From Spongiactinospora sp. TRM90649 (GTDB taxonomy: Bacteria; Actinomycetota; Actinomycetes; Streptosporangiales; Streptosporangiaceae), in the NCBI RefSeq assembly GCF_029382225.1, contig NZ_JARLTC010000002.1, positions 186,001-250,000 of the forward strand: DNA of 64,000 bases, read 5' to 3'. Made by a program: the position numbers and the translations under genes. Numbering within the stretch: the stretch's first letter is position 1; the number at the start of each line of letters is the position of its first letter. Below the pieces are notes generated by a model. That model was not told the origin of the DNA. It saw only the letters and a list, made by a program, of their open reading frames with translations, and ran no database searches. This document shows positions 26,064-34,494 of this stretch, piece by piece.

Positions 26064-28247
26064 ATGCCCCCGCCGACACCTCCGCCGACACCCCCGCCCC
26101 CCATCGCCCCGACGGACTTCGAGCGACGATTACTCGCCCTCATCCGCGACTCCGCGGATGAGGAGACCTGCCCGAGCCTGATCGAGGCGAGCGCCGAGGC
26201 GCGGACCCTCGGCACGATCCGGTTCCTGCGCGGCGTCCTCGACCACGCCGCCGAGCACGAGGCTGCGCGGCGCCCCGGCTCCTTCGCCGACGCCTGCGAC
26301 GCCGCGCTGCGCGCCCTGCTCACGCGCGCCCCGCACGACCCCGCACGACCGGCCGTCGCCGGGCTGCTCGCGCTGATCTGCCTCAACGTGCGGCTGCTCG
26401 AACGCCGCTTCGACAGCCCCGACCGGGCGCGCTACCACGAGACCGACGCCTACTGCCGGGAGCTGTTCACCCTCGCGCCGGTCGGCGAGGCGTTCCACGC
26501 CGTCTACCGTCCGGATGAGGGCACCGAGTTCGAGCGGGACCGCTGGGCGGCGCTCGACCCGGCCACCTTCGCCTACCACCGGGCCGGCACCACCTCGGTG
26601 ATCCTGCGGGCCACCGGCCGGACCCCGCGCGACGAGTCCGGCGCGTTCGACGAGCTGGCCGTCAAGTGCGTGCTGTTCCCATGGAACAAGCTGAGCGCCA
26701 TCGCCCAGGCCACCAACGCCTACGCCGAGATCTACGGCGGGCGGCGGGCCTCCGCCGTCGTGGTCCACCCGATCGCCTCCACCGACCGATGGGTCCTACT
26801 GCCCTTCCAGGAGGGCCGCACCCTCGCCGAGCGCCTCGACGAGCTGGAGGGCCGGGAGCAGCCGCCCTCGGTGGCCGAACGGCTGGCCGTCTGCGCCGAA
26901 CTGTCCGTCGGCCTGACCGCCGCGCTGCACCGGCTGGCCGCAGAGCGGCCCGTGGACGCCTCCACCGGCTCCGAACGCCAGCACCTGGACCTGTCCCCCG
27001 GCAACGTCATCCTGGCCCAGGGCACCGGCGAGGTACGGCTCATCGACCTCGGCCCCAACCACCTCTACAGCCGCCAGATCGGCATCCCCGAACACGACGA
27101 CTCCGTCTATGTCGCCCCCGAGGTGAAGAACAAGGGCAGATCCCTGTCCTCCGACGCGTACTCGCTGGGGATCATCCTCATCCAGGCCGTCTGCGGCCAC
27201 GCCCCGCGCGACGGCCGCGCCCCCGACGTCGTCTGGCGGATCAGCCCCGACCTGGGCCGGGCGCTGGAGGACCTGATCGAGGAAGACCCGCGCAGGCGGC
27301 TGCTGCTCCTGCCAGAGGGCCCGCTCCGGTTCGACGTCCTCGGTGCGTTCCTCGACGAGGCGGTGGAACTGGCCGGGCACGAGCCCGACGCGGCGCGATC
27401 CCGCGCGCGGCGCGTGCTGGCGCGCGTCCTGCCGTCGTCGTCGGAGGTCAGCACGCAGTATCAGCGGTGGCGGCTGAGCAGGCGCTCGGTCACGGGCGGC
27501 CGGAACCACAGCTACCTGCTGCTGTTCGCGTTCGTGGCCACCGCCTGCTGGTGGTTCATCCTGGCGAAGACCGCGCTGTTCAACCTGGACGAGCTGGTCA
27601 CCGGGGAGTGGGGCGGCCTGCCGTCCGGTATGCCGCTGGCCGCTGACGTCATCGCCCTCACTCAGGGCCTGCTCGCCGCCAAGTACTACCAGACGATCCT
27701 GGCCCGCCTCACCGCGCGCGGCGTCCCCGGACGGCTCGCGCCGCTCACCGAGGTCAGCATCCGCCTGATGACCTGCGTGGCGCTGCTGATCAACATCGTC
27801 CCGCTGTTCTACCGCCCGGACCTGTGGGCCTGGGGCGCCGCCGCCGGGGCGTACCTGGTCACCGCGTGCAATGGCCTGACGCTGCTGCTCACCACCCGCA
27901 TGTACCAGGCGGGCCACGACGCCGGGCTGTCCACGATCCCGGCGGACGCCCGGGTGCGCGGGCGCGGCTACGAGCAGTGGTGGTGGACGATGCTCCTGTA
28001 CGCCCTCGCCGTCACGGTCATCGCCGCCGGTCTTTCCGCCGGGTTCCTGCGCGACCTGTGGGCCTACGTGTTCGGGCTGGTCGCGGTCAGCGTCGGCATC
28101 CACTACCTGTCGAAGTTCGTGGCGGCGGGGATGGGGGTGCGGGCCGAGCTGGCCCGCGCGTTCGCGGCCGGTGAGCGCGTCGCGATCCTCACCGCGCGCG
28201 GCACGACGCCGCCCGGGGTGCGCTGGCCCCCTCGGATGGTTCCGTGA
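26064..28247 (+). CDS. Kinase-like protein with multi-pass C-terminal membrane domain
   Basis: 727 residues. Residues 1-160: Pro-rich start, then a helical domain with no family I recognise. Residues about 165-430 form a protein-kinase-like domain: AVK with Lys201, HLDLSPGN at 307-314 (catalytic loop), DLG at 328-330 in place of DFG, and APE at 351-353. The P-loop is not obviously glycine-rich. From about residue 482 there are six or so membrane helices. The kinase half therefore sits in the cytosol before the membrane part, the reverse of PknB-type proteins. No PASTA or other known sensor is seen. The stop overlaps a possible GTG start at 28244. Kinase activity is likely but unproved. Confidence 0.72.
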   Translation: MPPPTPPPTPPPPIAPTDFERRLLALIRDSADEETCPSLIEASAEARTLGTIRFLRGVLDHAAEHEAARRPGSFADACDAALRALLTRAPHDPARPAVAGLLALICLNVRLLERRFDSPDRARYHETDAYCRELFTLAPVGEAFHAVYRPDEGTEFERDRWAALDPATFAYHRAGTTSVILRATGRTPRDESGAFDELAVKCVLFPWNKLSAIAQATNAYAEIYGGRRASAVVVHPIASTDRWVLLPFQEGRTLAERLDELEGREQPPSVAERLAVCAELSVGLTAALHRLAAERPVDASTGSERQHLDLSPGNVILAQGTGEVRLIDLGPNHLYSRQIGIPEHDDSVYVAPEVKNKGRSLSSDAYSLGIILIQAVCGHAPRDGRAPDVVWRISPDLGRALEDLIEEDPRRRLLLLPEGPLRFDVLGAFLDEAVELAGHEPDAARSRARRVLARVLPSSSEVSTQYQRWRLSRRSVTGGRNHSYLLLFAFVATACWWFILAKTALFNLDELVTGEWGGLPSGMPLAADVIALTQGLLAAKYYQTILARLTARGVPGRLAPLTEVSIRLMTCVALLINIVPLFYRPDLWAWGAAAGAYLVTACNGLTLLLTTRMYQAGHDAGLSTIPADARVRGRGYEQWWWTMLLYALAVTVIAAGLSAGFLRDLWAYVFGLVAVSVGIHYLSKFVAAGMGVRAELARAFAAGERVAILTARGTTPPGVRWPPRMVP

Positions 28248-28749
28248 GGCGGCTCCCACGCACGGCGCTGATCCTGGCGACCTGGAAGGGCTCATCCTCG
28301 CGGAACCGGAGGAGGTCCGGCCGTCCGGGTGCCCCGTCGCACCGCCGGTGCCGGACGGCGTGCGCTACCCCGACGCCGGCGGCCTGGCCTTCACCCTCGT
28401 CCCGGACCTGGACACCCGCGGACAGAGCGAGATGAACGAGCCCGTCGACCAGATGCTGCGCACCATCCTGCTGTTCGCCGTGCTCACCACGGCCGGTCTG
28501 GTCGCGGACGCCCGCACGCTGCGGCGCCTGCTGCCGCCGTGGAGCCGCGTCGGGCGGTTCATGCTGGACATCTACCGCCTGGAGACGCTGCCCTCGCAGG
28601 CGACCTTCCTGCTGGCCCAGCTCGCCGCGCTGCTGGCCATCGTCCAATCGTCCGGGGCCAGGGCGGCGAACGCCGTTTTCGTCCGGGGCCAGGGCGGCGA
28701 ACCGCCGTTCCCGAGCATCGACCCCTTCCAGATGCCCCGACCGCCGTGA
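28171..28749 (+). CDS. Hypothetical membrane-associated protein, start uncertain
   Basis: Up to 192 residues; no family recognised. The part from about residue 40 onward looks coding (strong GC at third positions), with DLEGLILAEPEEVRPSG, then one or two hydrophobic segments (MLRTILLFAVLTTAGLVADA and ATFLLAQLAALLAIVQ). The GTG at 28171 lies inside the kinase gene. ATG 28432 is a shorter alternative. A GTG at 28244 overlaps the kinase stop as GTGA and encodes a plausible leader (RRLPRTALILATWKG), but in another frame, so a frameshift near 28290 cannot be excluded. It probably belongs with the kinase-like membrane protein. Confidence 0.45.
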   Translation: MSASRSSPRAARRRPGCAGPLGWFREAAPTHGADPGDLEGLILAEPEEVRPSGCPVAPPVPDGVRYPDAGGLAFTLVPDLDTRGQSEMNEPVDQMLRTILLFAVLTTAGLVADARTLRRLLPPWSRVGRFMLDIYRLETLPSQATFLLAQLAALLAIVQSSGARAANAVFVRGQGGEPPFPSIDPFQMPRPP

Positions 28750-28786
28750 CGCGCGCTGTGGCCGCCGGCGGCGTACGATTTCGGAC

Positions 28787-29512
28787 GTGCCCGTCGGAAA
28801 GCCGCGCAAGAAATGGCCACTGGCGGTGACCGCGCTCGCGGTCACGACGCTCGCCCTGATCGCCGGGGTCGCCTGGGCCTTCCCCTCCGTCGCATCGACG
28901 ACCTGCCCTGCCTGCTACGGAATGGAAAGCCTCGCCCCGGGCGTCCACGCCGAGTCCGGCCTGCCCGCCGACCGGAAGCGACAGGTCGTCGAGACCGTCG
29001 AACTGGCGAACGAGCGGGTCACCGCCTTCTACGGCGGCCGGAAGACCTCGCCGTCCGTGCTCGCCTGCCTGTCCGACGACTGCTATCGCCGCATCGGCGG
29101 CGGCGGCGAACGCGGCGTCGCGGTCCTCAACCGCGCGGTGATGCTCTCCCCCCGCGGAGTCGACCCGGTGATCGCCTCCCACGAGCTCTCCCACGTCGAA
29201 CTCCACGCCCGCCTCGGCGACGCCCAGGTCCCCCAATGGTTCGACGAGGGCCTGGCCGTCGTGGTCAGCGACGACCCGCGCAACCTCGCCCCCAAGACCA
29301 CCCCCGACCGCTGCCTGAAAGAGCCCGACGCCCCCCTCCCCACCACCCTCGACGCCTGGCTCCGCACCGCCACCGCCGACCCCACCCTCTACGCCAAAGC
29401 CGCCTGCAAGGTCACCCGCTGGCTCCAATCCAACGGCGGCCCACCCGCCCTCCACTCCCTGACCGCCCGTCTCTCCCAGGGCACCCCCTTCAACACCCTG
29501 ATCCACCCCTGA
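28787..29512 (+). CDS. Membrane-anchored or secreted metalloprotease-like protein (HELSH)
   Basis: 241 residues from GTG 28787. A lysine-rich start and one helix (VTALAVTTLALIAGVAWAF) give a signal anchor or signal peptide. Outside lies IASHELSHVELHARLGDAQ followed by VPQWFDEGLAVVVSDD: an HExxH zinc motif with the downstream Glu in FDEGLA, as in gluzincin-type peptidases and related basic secretory proteins. Several cysteines (CPAC, CLSDDC, CKVTRW) may pair outside the cell. Substrate unknown. It lies 38 bp after the kinase-linked hypothetical gene on the same strand, so all may be one transcript. Confidence 0.75.
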   Translation: MPVGKPRKKWPLAVTALAVTTLALIAGVAWAFPSVASTTCPACYGMESLAPGVHAESGLPADRKRQVVETVELANERVTAFYGGRKTSPSVLACLSDDCYRRIGGGGERGVAVLNRAVMLSPRGVDPVIASHELSHVELHARLGDAQVPQWFDEGLAVVVSDDPRNLAPKTTPDRCLKEPDAPLPTTLDAWLRTATADPTLYAKAACKVTRWLQSNGGPPALHSLTARLSQGTPFNTLIHP

Positions 29513-29514
29513 CC

Positions 29515-29676
29515 TCAACGCCGTTTCCGGATCAACGCGCGTGCCGCGTCCGCCGTCCTCCGGACCGCCGCCCGCAGCGCGCGCGCCGCGCGTCTGGCCC
29601 TGCGCGGGTCCGCCGAGACGTCCCATACGAGCGCGGTCATCGCCACCAGCAGCGCGAATGCGTCAAGCCATGCCAT
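29515..29676 (-). CDS. Small 53-residue basic membrane peptide
   Basis: ATG 29676 with GGAGCG upstream encodes AWLDAFALLVAMTALVWDV as one membrane helix, then an Arg/Ala-rich helical tail ending IRKRR. There are about fourteen arginines in the last 33 residues. It is convergent to the metalloprotease-like gene, their stops being 3 bp apart. No family recognised. The clear helix-plus-basic-tail layout and a plausible ribosome-binding site support it as real, but it is short. Confidence 0.5.
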   Translation of the reverse strand: MAWLDAFALLVAMTALVWDVSADPRRARRAARALRAAVRRTADAARALIRKRR

Positions 29677-29881
29677 TGGGCGCTCCGTTTCCGCCCGCCG
29701 TCCTCATGCGGGCCCGTTCTGTCGCCCTCCACGAAAGTCAATGGGCCCGCCCACGCCCTGCCCTGATCCCGCCCACGCCTGACCGTGTCCGCAAGCGGAC
29801 AACTTTCACAATCGACTGATTAGGCGCACACTATGCGGGACGGTACTCATGGTGCGTTTCACGGCATCAAGGAGTTGGGGC

Positions 29882-30553
29882 ATGCATGCTCATGATCTCG
29901 CGCGTGAAACAGACTTGTTCAATGCCGAATGCCGCTTTTGTGTGCGTCCAGAACCATGGCGCATCGTAGCGACCACGGAGAACTTCCTGGTGATGATGGG
30001 GCTCGGCCCACCCGTTGAGGGATATGCACTCATTATCACCAGATATCATGTTCCATGCATCGCCGAGATACCGTCACCGCAGGTCGAGGAGTTCCGCGAC
30101 ACCCTCACCCGGCTGCGAACCGCGCAGCTGAACACGTACGGTGCCACACTGTTCTTCGAGCACGGCCGCAGCGGCTCCTGCGTGCGGCCCGGCGAAGGTG
30201 AAGACCTCTGCTACCACGCGCACCTGCACGTGCTGCCGGCATCGATCGCCCTGGCCGACCGCGTTCGTAACGATTATCAACTGAAGACCCTGGGCAAATG
30301 GCCGGATTTCTTCAATGAATACGCGACGACGCGGCTGCCGTATATCCTTGTGCAGGACCGCGCGGGAATCGCTTGGTTCCCGGTCGAGCAACGCCTGCCA
30401 CGCCACTATCTCAGAAGTCGCGTTTCGGAGCTCGTCGGAGACCCGAGCCGTGCCGACTGGGTCGCCTGTCCGAGCTACCCCGTCGTAGCTGCGGGAAAAT
30501 CCCGGCTCGAACCCGAGCTGAGAAGGCAATTTCAGGTCGCGTACACCGGGTGA
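29882..30553 (+). CDS. HIT-domain protein (nucleotidyl hydrolase/transferase)
   Basis: 223 residues from ATG 29882, with AAGGAG eight bases upstream. The HIT fold is seen as CRFCVRPEPWRIVATTENF, then GYALIITRYHVPCIAEIP, and the His-triad-type motif YHAHLHVLP. The middle His would form a nucleotidyl intermediate. Relatives hydrolyse or phosphorylyse dinucleotides or AMP-conjugates. The C-terminal 90 residues are an extension without a clear family. The first 300 bases have more A/T and rarer codons than the surroundings, hinting at recent acquisition. It begins a same-strand run with a NUDIX and a PfkB gene. Confidence 0.82.
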   Translation: MHAHDLARETDLFNAECRFCVRPEPWRIVATTENFLVMMGLGPPVEGYALIITRYHVPCIAEIPSPQVEEFRDTLTRLRTAQLNTYGATLFFEHGRSGSCVRPGEGEDLCYHAHLHVLPASIALADRVRNDYQLKTLGKWPDFFNEYATTRLPYILVQDRAGIAWFPVEQRLPRHYLRSRVSELVGDPSRADWVACPSYPVVAAGKSRLEPELRRQFQVAYTG

Positions 30554-30580
30554 ATCTCCACAAGAGGGGACCTTTCTAAC

Positions 30581-31027
30581 GTGGTCGACTTCGCGCAGAA
30601 GGCCATCATCACCCATGAGAACAAGATGCTTTTCATCCAGAAAAGCCCTGAAGATCCCTATCATCCGCTCAAGTGGGAGATCCCCGGTGGCCGGATGCGG
30701 GCGGGTGAGAGCCTCGACGAGCACATCCGCCGCGAGGTGAAGGAAGAGGTCGGCCTCAGCATCGAGCCCAGGGAGCCGCTGGCCATGTGGTCTTGGCGGC
30801 TGGGCGATGAGGCCCACGCCCCCACGATCGTCGCGGTCGCCGTCCACTGCCTGCTCTCCGGAGACCGGCACGACGTCACCTCCGCCGGCCAGGACGCCGG
30901 CGACCACATCGGCTCGTGGGCCTGGATCGACATCGACAAGGCCGCCGAACTCGACCTGATCCCCGAGGCGCGAGACCCCATTCTGGCCGCGATCGACCAC
31001 ATGCGGCACCTGACGCCGCTCGGCTGA
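30581..31027 (+). CDS. NUDIX hydrolase
   Basis: 148 residues from GTG 30581. The full NUDIX box is present, from GGRMRAGESLDEHIRREV through KEEVGL, with the REVKEE metal-binding glutamates. Family enzymes cut nucleoside diphosphates linked to another group. It starts 27 bp after the HIT gene and ends 17 bp before the PfkB gene, so the three are likely one operon. The substrate cannot be told from the box; the neighbours suggest a nucleotide or nucleotide-sugar. Confidence 0.9.
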   Translation: MVDFAQKAIITHENKMLFIQKSPEDPYHPLKWEIPGGRMRAGESLDEHIRREVKEEVGLSIEPREPLAMWSWRLGDEAHAPTIVAVAVHCLLSGDRHDVTSAGQDAGDHIGSWAWIDIDKAAELDLIPEARDPILAAIDHMRHLTPLG

Positions 31028-31044
31028 CCTCCGGCGACCGGGGG

Positions 31045-31977
31045 ATGTTCCTGATCCTGGGCGACCTCGCGCTCGACGTGATACCCGAGCCGGTGCCCGC
31101 GCGCGACGCGATCGAACGACTGGCCCTCGGAGACGACGCCACGATGCGCTCGGGCCTGTCCTTCGTGCCGGGCGGCAGCGCGATGCTCTTCGCCGAGTCG
31201 ATCGAGGCCCACCACCCGGGCGAGAGTCTCATCGTCGCCGCCCTCGGCCCCGATCCCGCTGCCCGGATCCTCCAAGCGGCCATGACCGCCGCCGGGATGG
31301 CCACCACCGGGCTGGAGCACATCGGCGAGGGCACGACCAAGGTCGTCCTGCTGGCCTCCTTTCCCGACTGCGGGCGTCTGATGCTCTATCCGGGTTCCCA
31401 CACCGGCGACCTGCTCAGCACGGCCTTCGCCACGAGGCTGCTCACCACGGTCGATCCGGCGTCGGTGCGCTGCCTGTGGCTCTCCGGCTACTGCCTGACC
31501 GACCGCGACGCCCCGCGCTACGAGGCGACCCGGCGGATCTGCGCCTGGTGCCACAGCAACGGCGTGCCGGTGGTGCTCGACCTCGTCCCGCACGACTTCG
31601 CCGACCGCGTCGGTGATCTGGCCGAGGTCGAACGCCGCCTCGGCCCGCTCACCGGTGTGATCGGGGAGTACACGACGTTCACGGAACTGGGCTTCACCCC
31701 CGGGTGGACGGACGGCACCCGTGGTGCGCTCGCGTCAGTGGCGGCGGCCGTGAGCGCGGAGCGGGGGTTCGCCGTGGTGCAGCACAGGGAGAACGCGTCC
31801 GTCTACCTCCAATCGGCGGCGAGGGCGGGAGTCCACCTACGGACGGCGACCTATCCGATTCCCGTCGCGGGCACCCGCGGCCTCGGCGACCACATGTCCG
31901 TGGACGCCCTGGGCTGGATGGGCCTCGCCACCGCCCGCCGTCGTGCAACCGCCGGCGACCCGGCCTGCCGACCCTGA
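31045..31977 (+). CDS. PfkB-family carbohydrate/nucleoside kinase
   Basis: 310 residues from ATG 31045. The N-terminal FLILGDLALDVIPEPVP and FVPGGSAMLFAESI carry the Gly-Gly substrate motif, and the C-terminal GTRGLGDHMSVDALGWMG replaces the classic DTxGAGD, keeping the Gly-x-Gly-Asp anion hole and catalytic Asp. Family members phosphorylate sugars or nucleosides with ATP. The altered DTxGAGD places it in a divergent branch. It is the last gene of the HIT-NUDIX run and is convergent with the STAND regulator 17 bp away. Confidence 0.83.
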   Translation: MFLILGDLALDVIPEPVPARDAIERLALGDDATMRSGLSFVPGGSAMLFAESIEAHHPGESLIVAALGPDPAARILQAAMTAAGMATTGLEHIGEGTTKVVLLASFPDCGRLMLYPGSHTGDLLSTAFATRLLTTVDPASVRCLWLSGYCLTDRDAPRYEATRRICAWCHSNGVPVVLDLVPHDFADRVGDLAEVERRLGPLTGVIGEYTTFTELGFTPGWTDGTRGALASVAAAVSAERGFAVVQHRENASVYLQSAARAGVHLRTATYPIPVAGTRGLGDHMSVDALGWMGLATARRRATAGDPACRP

Positions 31978-31994
31978 CCGAATCTCGCGCCCGC

Positions 31995-34472
31995 TCAGCG
32001 GCCGGGGAGCGCTGCGATGCGCGCGCGCACGTCATCGGCCGTGGCGTCGTCGAGCCGGTCGAGCAGGCGCAGAGCGTCGGTCCAGCAGGTGCGGGCCGCC
32101 GGGTGGTCGCCCCGGGCGGCGCGGACGTCGCCGAGCGCGACCAGCGAGGTGGCCGTCCCCCACTGGTCGCCGATTCCGCGCCGGACCTCCACAGCCGACT
32201 CGAAGGACCGGGCGCTCTCCTCCAGGTCGGCGCGGGCGTGCAGGGCCAGGCCCACGTTGTGCAGGGTGATCCCCTCGCCCCAGCGGTCAGCGACCTCCCG
32301 CCGGAGCGACAGGGCCTTCTCGAAGTGGCCGAGCGCGGCGGTGTGGTCGCCACCGGCGTGGTAGATCTCGCCCATGTTGTTCAGGCTCCATGCCTCACCG
32401 TGCCGATGCCCGGCCTCCGTGCGCAGGCGGAGCGACTCGCGGTAACAGTCCATCGCGTCGGACGCGCGGCCGACCTCCCGATAGGCGTTTCCCAGGCTGT
32501 CCAGAGCGGATGCCTCCCCCAGCGGATCGGAATCCTCCCGCCGTAGCCGCAGCGCCTCCTGATGGTACGGAATGGCCTGCTCGATTCGTCCCTTCTGCTT
32601 GTAGACCGTGCCCAGGCCGTTGAGAACCCGTCCCGCGGCGTATTCGTCGCCGGACCGGTAGGCCGACTCCAGGGCGATCTCGTGGGTGGCGATCCAGTCG
32701 TCCCAGTGCTTGCGCAGGTTGAAGAACCCGCGCAGGACCACGGCGAGTTGCCAGGCGACGTCGTCGCGACAGGCCTCGTGCGCCTGCCGCTGGGCGAGCA
32801 CCAGATTCTCCCGCTCGTGTTCGAGCCAGTCGAGCGCGTCAGCGTACGCGGTGATCTGCGCGGGTTCGAACCCATCAATCGGCGGTGTCAGGTCGAACGC
32901 CCGGCGCTGGGGCATGAGGTGCCCGACGGCCAGGGCCGCGGTGTGCAGGTACCAGAGCAGCATCCTGCGCAGGGCGGCGTCGCGCTCGCCTTCCGGCTCC
33001 TCGGCCCGCAGTTTCTCCCCCGCCAGCACCCGGAGCAGGTCGTGGAAGGCGTAGCTGCCGTCGTCGCCGTGTTCGAGCAGGTGAACGCCGGTGAGCGTGC
33101 GCAGTAGATCGTCGGTGGACCTGGCGCCTTCCCCCGCCAACGCCGCCGCCGCGCCGGTGGAGATCCTCGCGCCGGCATGAAGGCCCAGTACCCGGAACAT
33201 CCGCGCGGTCTCCGGGCCGAGCGTGCGGTACGACCAGTCGAGCACGCCACGGACGGCGGTCGCCTCATCGTCCAGGTCGAGGATGTCGAGACGGCGGCTC
33301 TCGTCGCGCAGTTCGTCCACGAAGACCTTCAACGGTGCGCGCGGCCGTCCTGCGGCGCGTTCCGCCGCGATCCGCAATGCGAGCGGCAGTCGCGCGCAGA
33401 GCGTCACCAGGTCCGCCGCGTAGCCCGCCTCGCCCATCACCCGCTCCTGCCCGGCGATGCTCCCGAGCAGCGCCAGTGACTCCTCCCGGGTCATCAGGTC
33501 GAGGGTGAGGCGGCGCACGCCGTCTCTGGCGACGAGGCCGGACAATCGACTGCGGCTCGTGATCAGCACCAGCGAACCAGGCGAACCAGGCAGGAGCGGA
33601 CGTACCTGTTCGGGGGTGACCGCGTTGTCCAGGACGATCAGCATCTCCCGGCCATGCAGCAAGGTGCGGTACATCGCGGCGCGGGCGTCGAGATCGTCGG
33701 GGATCTCCTCGGGCGGGACGCCCAGCGCCCGCAGGAACGAGGTGAGGGCGTCGGCGGGATCGACCGGCCGCGCGTAGTCATAACCGTGCAGGTTGATGAA
33801 GAGGTCACCGTCGGGGAAGAGGTCGCGCCTGCTGTGCGCCCAGTGCAGGGCCAGGGTGGTCTTGCCGGCCCCGGCCGTGCCGTCGATGGCGGTGATGACC
33901 ACGGCCCCGCCGCTCGCCCGGAGGTCCAGCAGGTCATCGAGCCGGTCATGCTCATCTCCCCGGCCGACGAAGCCGGAGATGGCGGCCGGTAGCTGCCGGG
34001 GCACCGAAGCCGGTACTTTCGACGCGTTCGGCCGCCGCGTGGACGGCCGGTTCGCCGCCACCGCTCCCCGGACGGCTCCCGCCAGTCCGGCGAACAATTG
34101 CTCTTCGATGCCGCGCTGGCGAAAATGGCTGAAGGAGTAGCCGAAGCACGCCGCCGCCTCCTCCCGGCGCTCCCGCGACGTGGCGGCGAGCGCCTCCGGC
34201 TCCCAGCCGAACTCCGCCCTCACCGCCGCGCGGGCGGTATCACCGTCAAGCAGGGGCAGTGCCCGCTCGATCACCCCCCGGATCATCCGCGACGCTTTCG
34301 CCGGTACGGCGGGCAGTAACGCCTCGGCGGCCTTGCGCAGGTTGGGGAGGGGCAACGGGCGATCGATGTCCAGGCGAAGCGGGACCTTTTCCCGGATCGA
34401 CTTCAGTTCGGCCACCAATTCCGCTTCGTCGATCCCGGTATCGCCGATCCCGGTCTCGTCGGTCACAGGCAC
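31995..34472 (-). CDS. STAND NTPase with NB-ARC-like core and TPR repeats
   Basis: 825 residues. Residues 1-150: a helical N-terminal domain with RRREEAAACFGYSFSHFRQR-like basic spacing (seen at 101-120) whose function I do not know; it may be a winged-helix-like or effector module. Residues about 165-430: NB-ARC-type core with Walker A GTAGAGKTT (198-206), Walker B MLIVLDN (277-283), sensor LVLITSRSRL, and LPLALRIAAE. From about residue 590 come at least five tetratricopeptide repeats. Such AfsR-related proteins switch on when ATP and a ligand are bound. It lies 22 bp downstream of the ThyX gene, so probably in its operon; it could be its sensor or regulator. Confidence 0.88.
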   Translation of the reverse strand: MPVTDETGIGDTGIDEAELVAELKSIREKVPLRLDIDRPLPLPNLRKAAEALLPAVPAKASRMIRGVIERALPLLDGDTARAAVRAEFGWEPEALAATSRERREEAAACFGYSFSHFRQRGIEEQLFAGLAGAVRGAVAANRPSTRRPNASKVPASVPRQLPAAISGFVGRGDEHDRLDDLLDLRASGGAVVITAIDGTAGAGKTTLALHWAHSRRDLFPDGDLFINLHGYDYARPVDPADALTSFLRALGVPPEEIPDDLDARAAMYRTLLHGREMLIVLDNAVTPEQVRPLLPGSPGSLVLITSRSRLSGLVARDGVRRLTLDLMTREESLALLGSIAGQERVMGEAGYAADLVTLCARLPLALRIAAERAAGRPRAPLKVFVDELRDESRRLDILDLDDEATAVRGVLDWSYRTLGPETARMFRVLGLHAGARISTGAAAALAGEGARSTDDLLRTLTGVHLLEHGDDGSYAFHDLLRVLAGEKLRAEEPEGERDAALRRMLLWYLHTAALAVGHLMPQRRAFDLTPPIDGFEPAQITAYADALDWLEHERENLVLAQRQAHEACRDDVAWQLAVVLRGFFNLRKHWDDWIATHEIALESAYRSGDEYAAGRVLNGLGTVYKQKGRIEQAIPYHQEALRLRREDSDPLGEASALDSLGNAYREVGRASDAMDCYRESLRLRTEAGHRHGEAWSLNNMGEIYHAGGDHTAALGHFEKALSLRREVADRWGEGITLHNVGLALHARADLEESARSFESAVEVRRGIGDQWGTATSLVALGDVRAARGDHPAARTCWTDALRLLDRLDDATADDVRARIAALPGR

Positions 34473-34494
34473 ATGATGGCACGACCGGAACCGG

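Noticed and set aside
23815..26091. Long upstream extension of the GT2 gene at 22723-23814
   Set aside because: It would run opposite the well-supported LCP and STAS genes, and the family fold begins only after residue 45 of the shorter form.
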